This document shows positions 13,272 through 22,327 of a stretch of DNA of 30,520 nt, in pieces (the stretch's first letter is position 1; each line of letters opens with the position of its first letter). A program made the position numbers and the translations under genes. Below the pieces are notes generated by a model. That model was not told where the DNA came from and did no database searches. It worked only from the letters and a program-made list of their open reading frames with translations. The DNA comes from CAWDLX01 sp046728155 (GTDB lineage Bacteria > Actinomycetota > Actinomycetes > Mycobacteriales > Micromonosporaceae). The stretch lies in the NCBI GenBank assembly GCA_046728155.1, contig JBKPDY010000082.1, positions 1 through 30,520 of the forward strand, given 5' to 3'.

Positions 13272-13582
13272 CAAGTCAACGAACGACAGGCCCCGACGGC
13301 GGTCCACCCTCGGCCGAGGCGGACGCGATCGACGCTTCCTTGGCGGAGTCGAAACAGTTTCTCAACCGGCAGGCGACGCTCGAGGCACCGGGGCACAGGA
13401 CCTGCAGGCTCTACAGCGCAGTGGTGTGCCCGTGCCTGTCGCGGCCGACGGCGCGCCGCGCGGCCCGCTCGGCTACCACAGCGGACCGCTGCCCGCCGTT
13501 TCGTGATCCCTCCGGCGCAGGGGTTGCGGTAGCCTGAGCAGCGTTTCAGCCCAGCTACCCCAGCGTCCCCCCGGAGCCTGTC
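13272..13582. other. Intergenic region upstream of the aquaporin gene
   Basis: 311 bases. A short frame near 13318-13400 (ADAIDASLAESKQFLNRQAT) has gene-like codons but no start site, no continuation and no recognised family, so it may be a remnant. TAGCCT at 13530-13535 could be a -10 box for the aquaporin gene, but no -35 partner was found. Nothing else is seen. Confidence 0.35.
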
Positions 13583-14272
13583 ATGCGTAAGTACATCACT
13601 GAGTTCATCGGCACGTTCTTCCTCGTGTTCACGGTCTGCTGCTCGGTCATGCTCGGGCACCCGTTGGCCGCGCTGGGCATCGGCGCGGCCCTGATGGTCA
13701 TGGTCTTCGCTGGTGGGCACATCTCAGGCGGTCACTACAACCCGGCCGTCTCGCTGGCGGTGTGGGTACGTGGCCGGTTGTCCCTGGGTGACCTCGGCCC
13801 GTACGTGGTGGCCCAACTGCTCGGCGGGCTCGCGGCCGCCGGCGTCTCCCGCTTCGTCATCATCCGCCACCCACCGGTGGCACCGTTGAACGGAGCGCAT
13901 CAGACCTGGGCCGCGTTCGTGGCCGAGGCGCTCTTCACCTTCGCCCTCGCGTACGTCGTGCTGAACGTGGCCACCAGCAAAGACCAGCCCAACAACTCCT
14001 TCTACGGGCTGGCGATCGGCTTCACCGTGCTCGCCGGTGTGGTCGCGGTGGGAGCCGTCTCGGGCGGCGCCTTCAACCCGGCCGTCGGCCTCGGTGTCAT
14101 CGTCGCCGGCATCGCCGGCTGGTCGTACCTGTGGATCTACCTGGTGGCGACGCTGCTCGGCGCAGCCGTGGCCGGGTTCGTCTTCCGGTACCTCAACCCG
14201 GACGATGTGGAGGGTCCGGCAATGATGTCATGGCGGAAGCCCGACGCGGCCCGCGCGTCAACCGGGAGCTAG
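13583..14272 (+). CDS. Aquaporin/MIP family channel
   Basis: 229 residues with six predicted membrane helices, starting MRKYITEFIGTFFLVFTVCC. The two half-helix loops carry the pore signatures GGHISGGHYNPAVSLAV (Asn near residue 53) and SGGAFNPAVGLGV (Asn near residue 165), so it is an inner-membrane channel for water or small neutral solutes. In classical AqpZ the second signature is NPARS and its Arg lines the selectivity filter. Here Val takes its place, so substrate choice may differ. Upstream sequence CCCCCGGAG is only a weak ribosome site. The stop codon shares the bases CTAG with the stop of the convergent peptidase gene. Confidence 0.9.
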   Translation: MRKYITEFIGTFFLVFTVCCSVMLGHPLAALGIGAALMVMVFAGGHISGGHYNPAVSLAVWVRGRLSLGDLGPYVVAQLLGGLAAAGVSRFVIIRHPPVAPLNGAHQTWAAFVAEALFTFALAYVVLNVATSKDQPNNSFYGLAIGFTVLAGVVAVGAVSGGAFNPAVGLGVIVAGIAGWSYLWIYLVATLLGAAVAGFVFRYLNPDDVEGPAMMSWRKPDAARASTGS

Positions 14273-16341
14273 CCGACCAGCGTGATGATCCACGCGACGA
14301 TGAAGGCCTCCTCCTTCCAGGAGTCGTAACGTCCGCTGCGACCGCCGTGGCCGGCGCCCATCTCCGTCTTGAGGAGGTAGTCGCCGGCCGGGGCGACCGC
14401 GCGCAGCCGCGCTATCCACTTGGTCGGCTCGTGGTAGAGCACCCGGGTGTCGTGGAGACTGGTCACGGCGAGGATTGCGGGGTAGGTGCCGTTCGGCGTG
14501 ATGTTCTCGTACGGGCTGTACGCCTTCATGTACGCGTACACCTCGGCCGACTCCAGCGGGTTCCCCCACTCCTCCCATTCGGTGACCGTCAGCGGCAGCG
14601 TCGGGTCGAGGATGCTGGTGAGTGCGTCGACGAACGGGACCTCGGCAACGACCCCGGCGAACATCCGGGGCGCGAGGTTCGCCACGGCGCCCATCAGGAG
14701 CCCGCCGGCGGATCCACCGCGGGCGACCATCCGCTCGGGACGGGTCCATCCGGCCGCGACCAGCCGTTCCGCACAGGCGACGAAGTCGGTGAAGGTGTTC
14801 CGCTTCGCCAGCAGTTTGCCGTCCTCGTACCAATGCCGGCCCATCTCACCGCCACCGCGTACGTGGGCCACCGCGAAGACGAAGCCGCGGTCCACAAGCG
14901 ACAGACGGGCGATCGAGAACCACGGGTCCAGGCTCGCCTCGTACGAGCCGTATCCATACAGGACAGTGGGGTTGTCGCCGTCGCGTGGTGCGCCCGCCCG
15001 GCATACGAGCGAGATCGGTACCCGGGTGCCGTCCGGGGCAGTGGCCCACTCCTGATGCTGCTCGTAATCCGACGCGTCGTACCCACCCAGCACCGGGGTC
15101 TGCTTGCGCAGCACCATCTCCCGGGTCCGCAGGTCATAGTCGTAGACGCTGTCTGGCGTCACCAGCGAGGTGTATCGCAGCCGGACGGCCGCCGTCTCGT
15201 ACTCCGGATTGGCGCCGAGTCCGACGGTGTAGAGCGGCTCGGGGAAAGAGACCTCGTACTCCTCGGCGCCGGCGGGCAGGACCCGCAACCCGGTGAGCCC
15301 GTCACGGCGCAGCGACACGACGACGTGTCCGGCGAAAGCGTCCACCGCGAGCAGGCGGGTGCCGGGCGTGTGGGCGATCACCGGCTGCCACTCCCCCAGC
15401 GCCGCCAGGGATGTCGCGGCAAGCGCGAAGTCCTCGGCGCCGTGGTTGTGCAGCACGAGGAAGCGGTCGCGGGCGGGGTCGTGCTCCACGCTGTACTCGA
15501 CGCCCTGCCGGCGGGCGGCGATGATCATCGGCTCACGGGTCGGCTCCGCGGCCGGGATCACCCGGACCTCCGAGGTCAGCTTGCTGTGCAGGTCGATGAC
15601 GACGTACGCGTCGGAGCGGCTGAGCTCCACGCCCACCCAGAACCGCTCGTCCCGCTCCTCAAGGACGAGAACGTCGTTGGTCGTGGGTTGGCCGAGAGTG
15701 TGCCGCCAGACCCGGTGCGGGCGCCATGCGTCGTCCACGGTCAGGTAGAACAGGGTCGAGGCGTCCAGCGACCAGGCCGAGCCGTAGAAGACGTTCTCAA
15801 CCTGGTCGGCGAGCAGCTCGCCGGTGCGTAGATCCTTGATCCGTAGTGTGAACCGCTCATCGCCGGCCAGGTCGACGGAGAACGCCAGCAGGTCGCCGGC
15901 CGGGCTCACGTCGACGGTCCCGAGAGCGAAGAACTCGCTCGTGCCCGCCTCGACGTTCCCGTCGAGCAGGACCTCCTCGCCCGCGAGCGCGGTACCGTCC
16001 TCAGTGGACGGTGGATCCAGCTCACCGTCGGCGACGGCCCGCCGGCAATGGATCGCGTACTGCTGGCCCTCGACCATGCGGGTGTAGTACCAGTACCCAC
16101 CCTTGCGCACCGGAACGGAGAGGTCGGTCTCCTTTGTCCGGGCCTTGATCTCGCCGAAGACAGCCTCACGCAGCTGCTCCTGGTCGGCCGTACGGGCCTG
16201 TGTGTAGCCGTTCTCGGCCGTCAGGTACTCGATCGTGGCCGGATCGTTCCGGTCGGCCAGCCATGCGTACTCGTCGATCACCGTGTCACCGTGGTGGGTC
16301 CGTGCGGTAGTGATCGTCTTGGCGACCGGCGGCTGCGTCAT
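14269..16341 (-). CDS. ptrB: S9 family serine peptidase, oligopeptidase B-like
   Basis: 690 residues from ATG 16341 (MTQPPVAKTITTARTHHGDT). Residues 1 to about 420 form the N-terminal segment and beta-propeller that filters substrates by size. The alpha/beta hydrolase domain follows with VLYGYGSYEASLDPWFS, AVAHVRGGGEMGRHWYEDGK, nucleophile Ser544 in GGSAGG, Asp631 in SLHDTRVLYHEPTKW and His665 in GAGHGGRSGRYD. Length and residue spacing match oligopeptidase B (S9A), a cytosolic enzyme that cuts short peptides after basic residues. The start was placed at 16341 because the upstream 25 codons have no family content and a -10 box precedes it. Confidence 0.9.
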   Translation of the reverse strand: MTQPPVAKTITTARTHHGDTVIDEYAWLADRNDPATIEYLTAENGYTQARTADQEQLREAVFGEIKARTKETDLSVPVRKGGYWYYTRMVEGQQYAIHCRRAVADGELDPPSTEDGTALAGEEVLLDGNVEAGTSEFFALGTVDVSPAGDLLAFSVDLAGDERFTLRIKDLRTGELLADQVENVFYGSAWSLDASTLFYLTVDDAWRPHRVWRHTLGQPTTNDVLVLEERDERFWVGVELSRSDAYVVIDLHSKLTSEVRVIPAAEPTREPMIIAARRQGVEYSVEHDPARDRFLVLHNHGAEDFALAATSLAALGEWQPVIAHTPGTRLLAVDAFAGHVVVSLRRDGLTGLRVLPAGAEEYEVSFPEPLYTVGLGANPEYETAAVRLRYTSLVTPDSVYDYDLRTREMVLRKQTPVLGGYDASDYEQHQEWATAPDGTRVPISLVCRAGAPRDGDNPTVLYGYGSYEASLDPWFSIARLSLVDRGFVFAVAHVRGGGEMGRHWYEDGKLLAKRNTFTDFVACAERLVAAGWTRPERMVARGGSAGGLLMGAVANLAPRMFAGVVAEVPFVDALTSILDPTLPLTVTEWEEWGNPLESAEVYAYMKAYSPYENITPNGTYPAILAVTSLHDTRVLYHEPTKWIARLRAVAPAGDYLLKTEMGAGHGGRSGRYDSWKEEAFIVAWIITLVG

Positions 16342-16349
16342 GAGTCCCA

Positions 16350-16355
16350 AAGGTA
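16350..16355 (-). promoter_or_regulatory. Extended -10 box for a leaderless ptrB mRNA
   Basis: On the minus strand TGGTACCTT gives an extended -10 (TGn-TACCTT) that ends 8 bases before ATG 16341. A TTGACG lies only 4 bases upstream of the box and cannot serve as its -35. No Shine-Dalgarno site is present. Confidence 0.4.
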
Positions 16356-16468
16356 CCAGCGTCAAGATCGCTCGCCCGCGGGTCGCCCTGCTTACCCGGC
16401 CACGCCCTGCTGGCAAGGTCCAGGGCCGCCCGGGACCACCCAGGAACGGCTGTCAGAATGTCCGTGTC

Positions 16469-17821
16469 GTGTTGGAACACCTGCCCTATGCCGCGGACGC
16501 TCCCGCCTCGCTGGAGCTGTTCGAGCGTGCCCGCTCGATGGTGCCTGGCGGGGTCAACTCGCCCGTTCGGGCGTTCCGGGCGGTTGGCGGGACACCGCGG
16601 TTCATGGTCCGGGGCGACGGGGCGTATGTCGTCGACGCCGATGGACGCCGTTATGTCGACCTCGTCTGCTCGTGGGGTCCGCTAATCCTGGGCCATGCCC
16701 ATCCGGCCGTTGTGAGCGCGCTCACCGACGCGGCGGCCCGTGGCACGAGCTTCGGCACACCGACGCCGGCCGAGGTCGACCTGGCCGCCGAGATCATCGC
16801 CCGGACGCCGATCGAGCAGGTACGGCTGGTCAACTCGGGGACCGAGGCGACGATGAGTGCGATCCGGCTGGCCCGGGGCGCCACCGGCCGCGCGAAGCTG
16901 CTGAAGTTCTCCGGCTGCTACCACGGCCACGCCGACGGTCTGCTCGCGGCGGCGGGCTCCGGGGTGGCCACGCTCGGCCTGCCCGATTCGCCCGGTGTCA
17001 CCGCGGCGGTCGCGAGCGACACGATCGTGGTGCCCTACAACGACCTGGCCTCGGTCGAGGCGGTCTTCGCCGAGCGGGGCGGCGAGATCGCGGCGATCAT
17101 CACAGAGGCGGCGGCCGGGAACATGGGGGTCGTACCGCCGCGGCCGGGTTTCAACGCCGGGCTGGCGGATATAGCCCACCGCCACGGCGCGCTGCTGATC
17201 CTGGACGAGGTGATGACGGGCTTCCGGGTCGACCGCGGCGGTTGGGCCGGATACAGCGCCGCGCAGGGTGAGCCGGTCGACGCCGACCTCTACACGTACG
17301 GCAAGGTCATGGGCGGCGGATTGCCGGCGGCGGCGTTCGGCGGCGGCGCCGAGATCATGTCGCAGCTCGCCCCGGCCGGACCCGTCTACCAAGCGGGCAC
17401 GCTCTCCGGGAATCCTCTCGCCTGCGCGGCCGGGCTCGCGACGTTGCGGGCGTGCGACGACAAGGTATACGCCAGGCTGGCCGAGACGGCGGCGACGATC
17501 GGCGATCTCGCCGCGGCCGAACTTGGCGCCGCGGGCGTGCCACACCGCGTGCAGCGGGCCGGAAACATGTTCTCGATCTTCTTTGTCGACCTCGACGTGC
17601 CCGACTACGAGACAGCGAAGCAGCAGGATGTTGACGCCTTCCGGGCGTTCTTCCACACGATGCTCGGGCACGGGGTCTACCTGCCGCCGTCGGCATTTGA
17701 GGCGTGGTTCGTCTCGGCCGCCCTCGACGGTGAGGCCATCGAGGTCATAGCTGCGGCTCTTGTACCCGCGGCCAGCGCCGCCGCGGCAGCGCAACGCCGG
17801 ACGGCGGCGGCTCGGCGATGA
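16469..17821 (+). CDS. hemL: Glutamate-1-semialdehyde 2,1-aminomutase
   Basis: 450 residues from GTG 16469 (the frame reads VVLEHLPYAADAPASLELFE). This PLP enzyme converts glutamate-1-semialdehyde to 5-aminolevulinate in the C5 haem pathway, in the cytosol. Family landmarks are MVPGGVNSPVRAF, LVNSGTEATMSAIRLARG, FSGCYHGHADGLL, LILDEVMTGFRV and the PLP lysine in YGKVMGGGLPAAAFGG (about residue 279), then YQAGTLSGNPLACAAGL. The length is slightly more than usual because of an Ala/Arg-rich tail. Its stop overlaps the next ATG by four bases, so it begins the packed series that runs to ubiX. The intergenic region shared with ptrB is 127 bases. The start is not certain; TTG 16472 is adjacent. Confidence 0.95.
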   Translation: MLEHLPYAADAPASLELFERARSMVPGGVNSPVRAFRAVGGTPRFMVRGDGAYVVDADGRRYVDLVCSWGPLILGHAHPAVVSALTDAAARGTSFGTPTPAEVDLAAEIIARTPIEQVRLVNSGTEATMSAIRLARGATGRAKLLKFSGCYHGHADGLLAAAGSGVATLGLPDSPGVTAAVASDTIVVPYNDLASVEAVFAERGGEIAAIITEAAAGNMGVVPPRPGFNAGLADIAHRHGALLILDEVMTGFRVDRGGWAGYSAAQGEPVDADLYTYGKVMGGGLPAAAFGGGAEIMSQLAPAGPVYQAGTLSGNPLACAAGLATLRACDDKVYARLAETAATIGDLAAAELGAAGVPHRVQRAGNMFSIFFVDLDVPDYETAKQQDVDAFRAFFHTMLGHGVYLPPSAFEAWFVSAALDGEAIEVIAAALVPAASAAAAAQRRTAAARR

Positions 17822-18462
17822 CGCGGTCCACAGTGGTGCACATGCTCCGCCACGGTGAGGTCGAGAACCCGACCAAGATCCTGTACGGCCGGCTGCCGGG
17901 ATTCCGGCTGTCCCCGCTCGGCGAGCAGATGGCCAAGGCAGCGGCCGCGTCCCTGGCTGCCCGGGACGTCACGCACGTCTTCGCGAGCCCGCTCGAACGG
18001 GCCATCCAGACCGCTGAGCCGATCGCGTCCCAGTTCGGCCTGGTGGTCGAGGTCGACGAGCGTCTGATCGAGAGCGGCAATGTCTTCGAGGGGCAACGGG
18101 TCGGCGTCGGTGACGGGGTGCTGCGCGATCCCCGCAACTGGTGGGTGATCCGCGACCCGTTCACTCCGTCGTGGGGCGAGGCCTACACGTCGATCGCCGT
18201 GCGCATGTCCGCTGCCCTCGAGTCGGCCCGCCTCGCGGCCGAGGGGCACGAGGCCGTGTGCGTCTCACATCAGCTGCCGATCTGGATCCTGCGCCGTCGG
18301 ATGGAGGGCAGCCGGCTCTGGCACGACCCGCGCCGGCGTCAGTGCGGCCTGGCCAGCCTGACCAGCTTCCACTTCGACGGGGAGACGCTGGTCGGCATCG
18401 GGTACACCGAACCGGCCGGGCATCTGGTCACCGCCGCCTCGCGCCTCGCCCGGGGCGCCTGA
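17818..18462 (+). CDS. Histidine phosphatase (phosphoglycerate mutase-like) family protein
   Basis: 214 residues. The catalytic LRHGEV motif is at residues 10-15 (His12), with Arg61 in FASPLERAIQTAEPI, and the second catalytic His151 in CVSHQLPIW. This two-histidine branch removes phosphate from small molecules or proteins, and the physiological substrate here is unknown. True glycolytic mutase is unlikely given the divergent middle part (DPRNWWVIRDPFTPSWGE). The ATG overlaps the hemL stop by four bases, and its stop shares one base with the ATG of the next gene. This position between hemL and tlpA is common in actinobacteria. Confidence 0.85.
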   Translation: MTRSTVVHMLRHGEVENPTKILYGRLPGFRLSPLGEQMAKAAAASLAARDVTHVFASPLERAIQTAEPIASQFGLVVEVDERLIESGNVFEGQRVGVGDGVLRDPRNWWVIRDPFTPSWGEAYTSIAVRMSAALESARLAAEGHEAVCVSHQLPIWILRRRMEGSRLWHDPRRRQCGLASLTSFHFDGETLVGIGYTEPAGHLVTAASRLARGA

Positions 18463-19004
18463 TGCGCCGGGCGATAGCACTCGGAATCCTGGCCGTGCTC
18501 GGCGCGATGGGTCTGGCCGGATGCGGTTCAACGCCGGCACCCACCGTCCAGGGATTCACCGTGTACCCGGTGACCGATCGCAAGCCGGCGCCCCGACTGA
18601 CCGGCGAGTTGCTCGGCGGCGGCACTTTCGACCTGTCGCAGCACGAGGGCGAGGTGGTCGTGGTGAACTTCTGGGCGAGCTGGTGCGGGCCGTGTGTGGT
18701 CGAGGCGCCCGACTTCGAGGCGACCTACCAGGCGACCCGGTCGGAGAACGTGACCTTCATCGGGGTCAACACCCGCGACAGCCATGACGCTGCCCAGCGT
18801 TTTGTCGTCGGGCGCGAGACGTACCCGAGCATCTTCGACACCCCGGGCAAGGTCGCCCTGAGCTTCTCGGTCCCGCCGACGAGCATCCCGTCAACGGTCA
18901 TCATCGACCGCCGCGGCCGGGTCGCGGCGACCGTCTTCGGGTACGCGCTGCGGAGCACGCTCGAGCCGGTGGTACGGCAACTGGCGGCGGAGTCCAGTGG
19001 CTAA
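18462..19004 (+). CDS. TlpA/ResA-type thioredoxin lipoprotein
   Basis: 180 residues. The N-terminus MRRAIALGILAVLGAMGLAG ends in a lipobox (LAGC, Cys21), so the protein should be anchored to the outer face of the membrane. The thioredoxin domain has the active site FWASWCGPC (residues 70-78), cis-Pro in TSIPSTVIIDRRG and the extra strand typical of TlpA/ResA. With ccdA, resB and ccsB directly downstream, it most likely reduces the disulfide of apocytochrome c haem sites, using electrons from CcdA. Its stop overlaps the ccdA start by eight bases. Confidence 0.9.
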   Translation: MRRAIALGILAVLGAMGLAGCGSTPAPTVQGFTVYPVTDRKPAPRLTGELLGGGTFDLSQHEGEVVVVNFWASWCGPCVVEAPDFEATYQATRSENVTFIGVNTRDSHDAAQRFVVGRETYPSIFDTPGKVALSFSVPPTSIPSTVIIDRRGRVAATVFGYALRSTLEPVVRQLAAESSG

Positions 19005-19764
19005 CACGTTCGCCGGCATCGCCACTAACGGCCCGATCCTCGTCGCGATCGGAGTCGCGGCGCTGGCCGGCCTGGTCAGCTTCCTCTCGCCATGCGTGCT
19101 GCCGCTCGTGCCGGGCTACCTGTCCTACATGACCGGCCTCGCCGGCGCGGACCTCGACGACGCGCTGAACCGGCCCACCAACCGGGCCCGAGGCCGGATC
19201 ATCATCGGCGCGGGCGGCTTCATCGCCGGATTCACCGTCGTGTTCACCTTGACCGGGGTGCTCGTCGCCCGGGTCGGTCGGGCCCTGCTCGGAAACGCCC
19301 GGATGGTGGAGCTGGTGGCGGGTCTCCTCATCATCGGGTTGGGGCTTGCATTCCTCGGCCTCATTCCCGGGCTGCAGCGGGAGTTCCGGCTGCACCGGCT
19401 CCCGGCGGCCGGCCTGGCCAGCGCACCCGTACTCGGTGGGGTCTTCGCCCTCTCGTGGGTCCCATGCCTGAGCCCGACACTCGGAGCGGTGCTGACCCTC
19501 GCCCTGGTCGACGGCTCGTCGACCCGCGCCGTGACCCTCACCGTGGCGTACTGCCTTGGTCTGGGTCTGCCGTTCCTCATCTTCGGTCTGGGCTTCCGCA
19601 AGCTGATCGGCGTACACCGGATGATCCGGCGCAACAACCAGTGGGTCACCCGCGTCGGCGGCGCCCTGCTCATCCTGATCGGCCTCGCCCTGGCGACCGG
19701 CGTCTGGAGCGCCTTCCTCATCTGGCTGAAGACCAGCATCGGCCCGGGCTCGGTGGGCATCTGA
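18997..19764 (+). CDS. ccdA: Cytochrome c biogenesis protein CcdA
   Basis: 255 residues from GTG 18997, six membrane helices. The first redox cysteine is Cys33 in SFLSPCVLPLVPGYLSYMTG and the second is near residue 157 in SWVPCLSPTLGAV, the pair that carries electrons across the membrane from cytosolic thioredoxin to the extracytoplasmic TlpA-like protein. LGLGLPFLIFGLGF in the later part is also family-typical. It overlaps tlpA by eight bases and shares one base with resB, so it is translationally coupled on both sides. Confidence 0.95.
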   Translation: MANTFAGIATNGPILVAIGVAALAGLVSFLSPCVLPLVPGYLSYMTGLAGADLDDALNRPTNRARGRIIIGAGGFIAGFTVVFTLTGVLVARVGRALLGNARMVELVAGLLIIGLGLAFLGLIPGLQREFRLHRLPAAGLASAPVLGGVFALSWVPCLSPTLGAVLTLALVDGSSTRAVTLTVAYCLGLGLPFLIFGLGFRKLIGVHRMIRRNNQWVTRVGGALLILIGLALATGVWSAFLIWLKTSIGPGSVGI

Positions 19765-21335
19765 TGCGTACCGTGCGGGGGTTCTGGCGCTGGCTCACCA
19801 GCATGCGTACGGCGCTGATCCTGCTGCTGCTGCTCGCGATCGCCGCGATCCCCGGCTCCCTCCTGCCGCAGAAGGGCGTTGACATCAACCGGGTCGCCCG
19901 GTACGTGGCCGACCACCCCGGTACCGGCCCTGTGTTCAACCGGCTGGGCCTGTTCAACGTGTATTCGTCGCCGTGGTTCTCGGCGATCTATCTGTTGCTC
20001 TTCGTCTCGCTCGTCGGCTGCCTCGTACCCCGGCTGCGCCACCACATCGCCAACCTCGTCGCTCGGCCGCCCGACGCTCCGGCTCGGCTGGACCGGTTGC
20101 CGCAGTCAGCCGGCGGCGTCGAGTCGGCGCAGAACCCTACCGCCGCCGCCGCGGCGGTGCGGGCTCACCTGCGCGGGCAGCGCTGGCGGGTCGCGGTACG
20201 CGAACACGGCGAGGGTGTCGTCACGGTCGCCGCGGAGAAAGGCTACGTCAAGGAGACCGGGAACCTGTTGTTCCACTTCGCGTTGCTGGCGCTGCTCGTC
20301 GGGGTGGCGCTGGGCTCGTGGTACGGCTGGCACGGCAACCGGCTCGTGGTCGCGGGGGACGACTCCGCCTTCTGTGACACATTGCTCCAGTACGACGAGT
20401 ACTCGCTCGGTGCCCGCACCAGCGGGTCCGACCTACCCCCGTTCTGCCTGACCCTCAACAGCTTCCAGGCCACGTATCTCGACAACGGCCAGCCGGTCCA
20501 GTACACCGCGCAGATGTCCTATGTGGATGGGCCCAACAGCACCCCGCGACCGTGGCGGCTGGAGGTGAACGAGCCACTCCGGCTGCACGGCGCGAACGTG
20601 TACCTGCTCGGCCACGGGTATGCCCCGATCCTGCGCTACACCGATCGGTACGGGCAGGCGCAGACCGCGGTCGTGCCCTTCCTGCCCGATGACGAGATGC
20701 TGACCAGCAGCGGGGTGGCGAAGTTCCCCGACGCCAACGTCGGGCCCGGCGGAAAACGGGACCCGGGCGCGCAGGTCGGGTTCGCCGGCGTCTACCTCCC
20801 AACCACATCGTCTACTGTGGACGGCAATCTCTCCGTCTTCCCGGCCGAGCGCAATCCCCGCCTCCAGTTGACCGCGTACGAGGGTGATCTCGGCCTCGGC
20901 GCCGGCGACCCGCAGTCGGTGTACCAACTCGATCAGCGCGAGATCGCCAGCGGCAAGCTCAAGCCGGTCGCGATGAGCAAGGCGCTCAAGCCCGGGGAGA
21001 GCCTCACGCTACCGGACGGGTCGAGCGTGCTGTTCGTCGGCACCCGCCAATGGATCACCGTGTCGGTGCGGTACGACCCGGGCCAGTCGATCGTCCTGGG
21101 CGGCGCGATCGCGCTGCTGGTCGGGTTGATGGTCTCGCTCAGTGGCAAGCGCCGTCGGGTCTGGGCCCGCGTCGGCCCAGGTGCCGGCGGGCGTAGCCTG
21201 ATCACGCTCGGGGGTCTCGCCCGGACGGATCACGCTGGCTTCGCCGATGAGTTCGCTCGCCTCGTCGAGCACGTGAGCCCAGCAGGCGACGAGGCGCGGC
21301 AGCCGGTCGCCCTCGGCGAGAAAGGAAGGCGCTGA
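19764..21335 (+). CDS. resB: Cytochrome c biogenesis protein ResB (Ccs1)
   Basis: 523 residues from ATG 19764, chosen because it overlaps the ccdA stop by one base and begins the ResB text MRTVRGFWRWLTSMRTALIL. Landmarks are SLLPQKGVDINRVARYVADH, FNVYSSPWFSAIYLLLFVSL and VGCLVPRLRHH in the N-terminal membrane part, GYVKETGNLLFHFALLALLV in helix 3, a large extracytoplasmic domain (about residues 190-440), and a last helix SIVLGGAIALLVGLMVSLSG. With CcsB it forms the system II haem lyase that attaches haem to apocytochrome c outside the cell. The open frame extends far upstream, but that part is a shadow of ccdA. Confidence 0.95.
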   Translation: MRTVRGFWRWLTSMRTALILLLLLAIAAIPGSLLPQKGVDINRVARYVADHPGTGPVFNRLGLFNVYSSPWFSAIYLLLFVSLVGCLVPRLRHHIANLVARPPDAPARLDRLPQSAGGVESAQNPTAAAAAVRAHLRGQRWRVAVREHGEGVVTVAAEKGYVKETGNLLFHFALLALLVGVALGSWYGWHGNRLVVAGDDSAFCDTLLQYDEYSLGARTSGSDLPPFCLTLNSFQATYLDNGQPVQYTAQMSYVDGPNSTPRPWRLEVNEPLRLHGANVYLLGHGYAPILRYTDRYGQAQTAVVPFLPDDEMLTSSGVAKFPDANVGPGGKRDPGAQVGFAGVYLPTTSSTVDGNLSVFPAERNPRLQLTAYEGDLGLGAGDPQSVYQLDQREIASGKLKPVAMSKALKPGESLTLPDGSSVLFVGTRQWITVSVRYDPGQSIVLGGAIALLVGLMVSLSGKRRRVWARVGPGAGGRSLITLGGLARTDHAGFADEFARLVEHVSPAGDEARQPVALGEKGRR

Positions 21336-22318
21336 TGGCGGAGTTGTCGGACCAGTTGCTGCCGATTGCGATCGTGCTCTATCTGGCTGCCATGGTGAGC
21401 TACCTCGTCGAGTACGCCTTCGGCCGCCGGGGCGCGGTCGCCCGTACGGCGGGTCGACCGGCCAACGAGCGCGAGCTGGTCGGGGCGGGCGGACCTCCGG
21501 TCCCGGCCCCGGTATCGCCCGCGGCGGCGACATCGCGAGAGACGGCAGGCGGCAGTCGCGCTGAATCCTTCGGACGGGCCGGGGTTGCCCTGACATTGCT
21601 GGCCGTCGTCGTGCATATCGGCGTCCTGGTCACCCGCGGCATCGCCGCCGGCCGGGTTCCCTGGGGCAACATGTACGAGTTCGTGATCGCGGTCGGTCTG
21701 GTCGGCGCGGTGGCCTGGCTGGTCCTGCTCGCCCGCCGGCCGGCCGTGCGCCTGCTCGGCCTGTTCGTCACGATGGCCCTGGCCCTGATGCTCGGCCTGG
21801 CCGACACGGTGCTCAAGACCCCCGTGGCGCCGCTGGTTCCAGCGCTGAACTCGTACTGGCTGAAGATCCACGTGACGGCCGCCGCGACCGCGTCGGGGCT
21901 GCTGCTGGTCGCGTTCGTACCGGCCGCGCTGTTCCTCGTCCGGGAGGGTTACGAGCGGGGCAAGCGCCGGTTCCCGTACTCGCTCGGCCGACGGCTGCCC
22001 GTCGCGGACCAACTCGAACGCCTCTCGTTCAGGCTGCACACGTTCGCGTTCCCGATCTGGACCTTCGCCATCATCTGCGGGGCGATCTGGGCGGAGTCGG
22101 CCTGGGGCCGGTACTGGGGCTGGGACCCGAAGGAGGTGTGGTCGTTCATCTCCTGGGTCGCGTACGCCGCGTATCTGCACGCCCGGGCCACCCCGAGCGT
22201 GAAGAAGACCACCGCGACCTGGTTCGCGGTCGCCGCCTGGGGCACCATGCTGATCAACCTGTATGTCATCAACTTCGTCGCCGTGGGGCTGCACTCGTAC
22301 GCCCACGTCGGCAACTGA
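21335..22318 (+). CDS. ccsB: Cytochrome c biogenesis protein CcsB (CcsA/ResC)
   Basis: 327 residues, about eight membrane helices. The haem-handling WWD signature is WGRYWGWDPKEVWSFISW, near residues 256-275. Conserved histidines lie in LSFRLHTFAFPIWTF, YAAYLHARAT and GLHSYAHVGN. The protein exports haem and joins it to apocytochrome c with ResB. The ATG shares one base with the resB stop. A linker of about 50 residues after the first helix (21420-21570) is low in complexity and rich in Ala, Pro and Arg. Confidence 0.95.
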   Translation: MAELSDQLLPIAIVLYLAAMVSYLVEYAFGRRGAVARTAGRPANERELVGAGGPPVPAPVSPAAATSRETAGGSRAESFGRAGVALTLLAVVVHIGVLVTRGIAAGRVPWGNMYEFVIAVGLVGAVAWLVLLARRPAVRLLGLFVTMALALMLGLADTVLKTPVAPLVPALNSYWLKIHVTAAATASGLLLVAFVPAALFLVREGYERGKRRFPYSLGRRLPVADQLERLSFRLHTFAFPIWTFAIICGAIWAESAWGRYWGWDPKEVWSFISWVAYAAYLHARATPSVKKTTATWFAVAAWGTMLINLYVINFVAVGLHSYAHVGN

Positions 22319-22327
22319 ACCCCGCTC

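Noticed and set aside
14131..15831. Plus-strand frame of 566 codons across the aquaporin end and the S9 peptidase
   Set aside because: It lies antisense to a peptidase with a full catalytic triad and shows no domain of its own.
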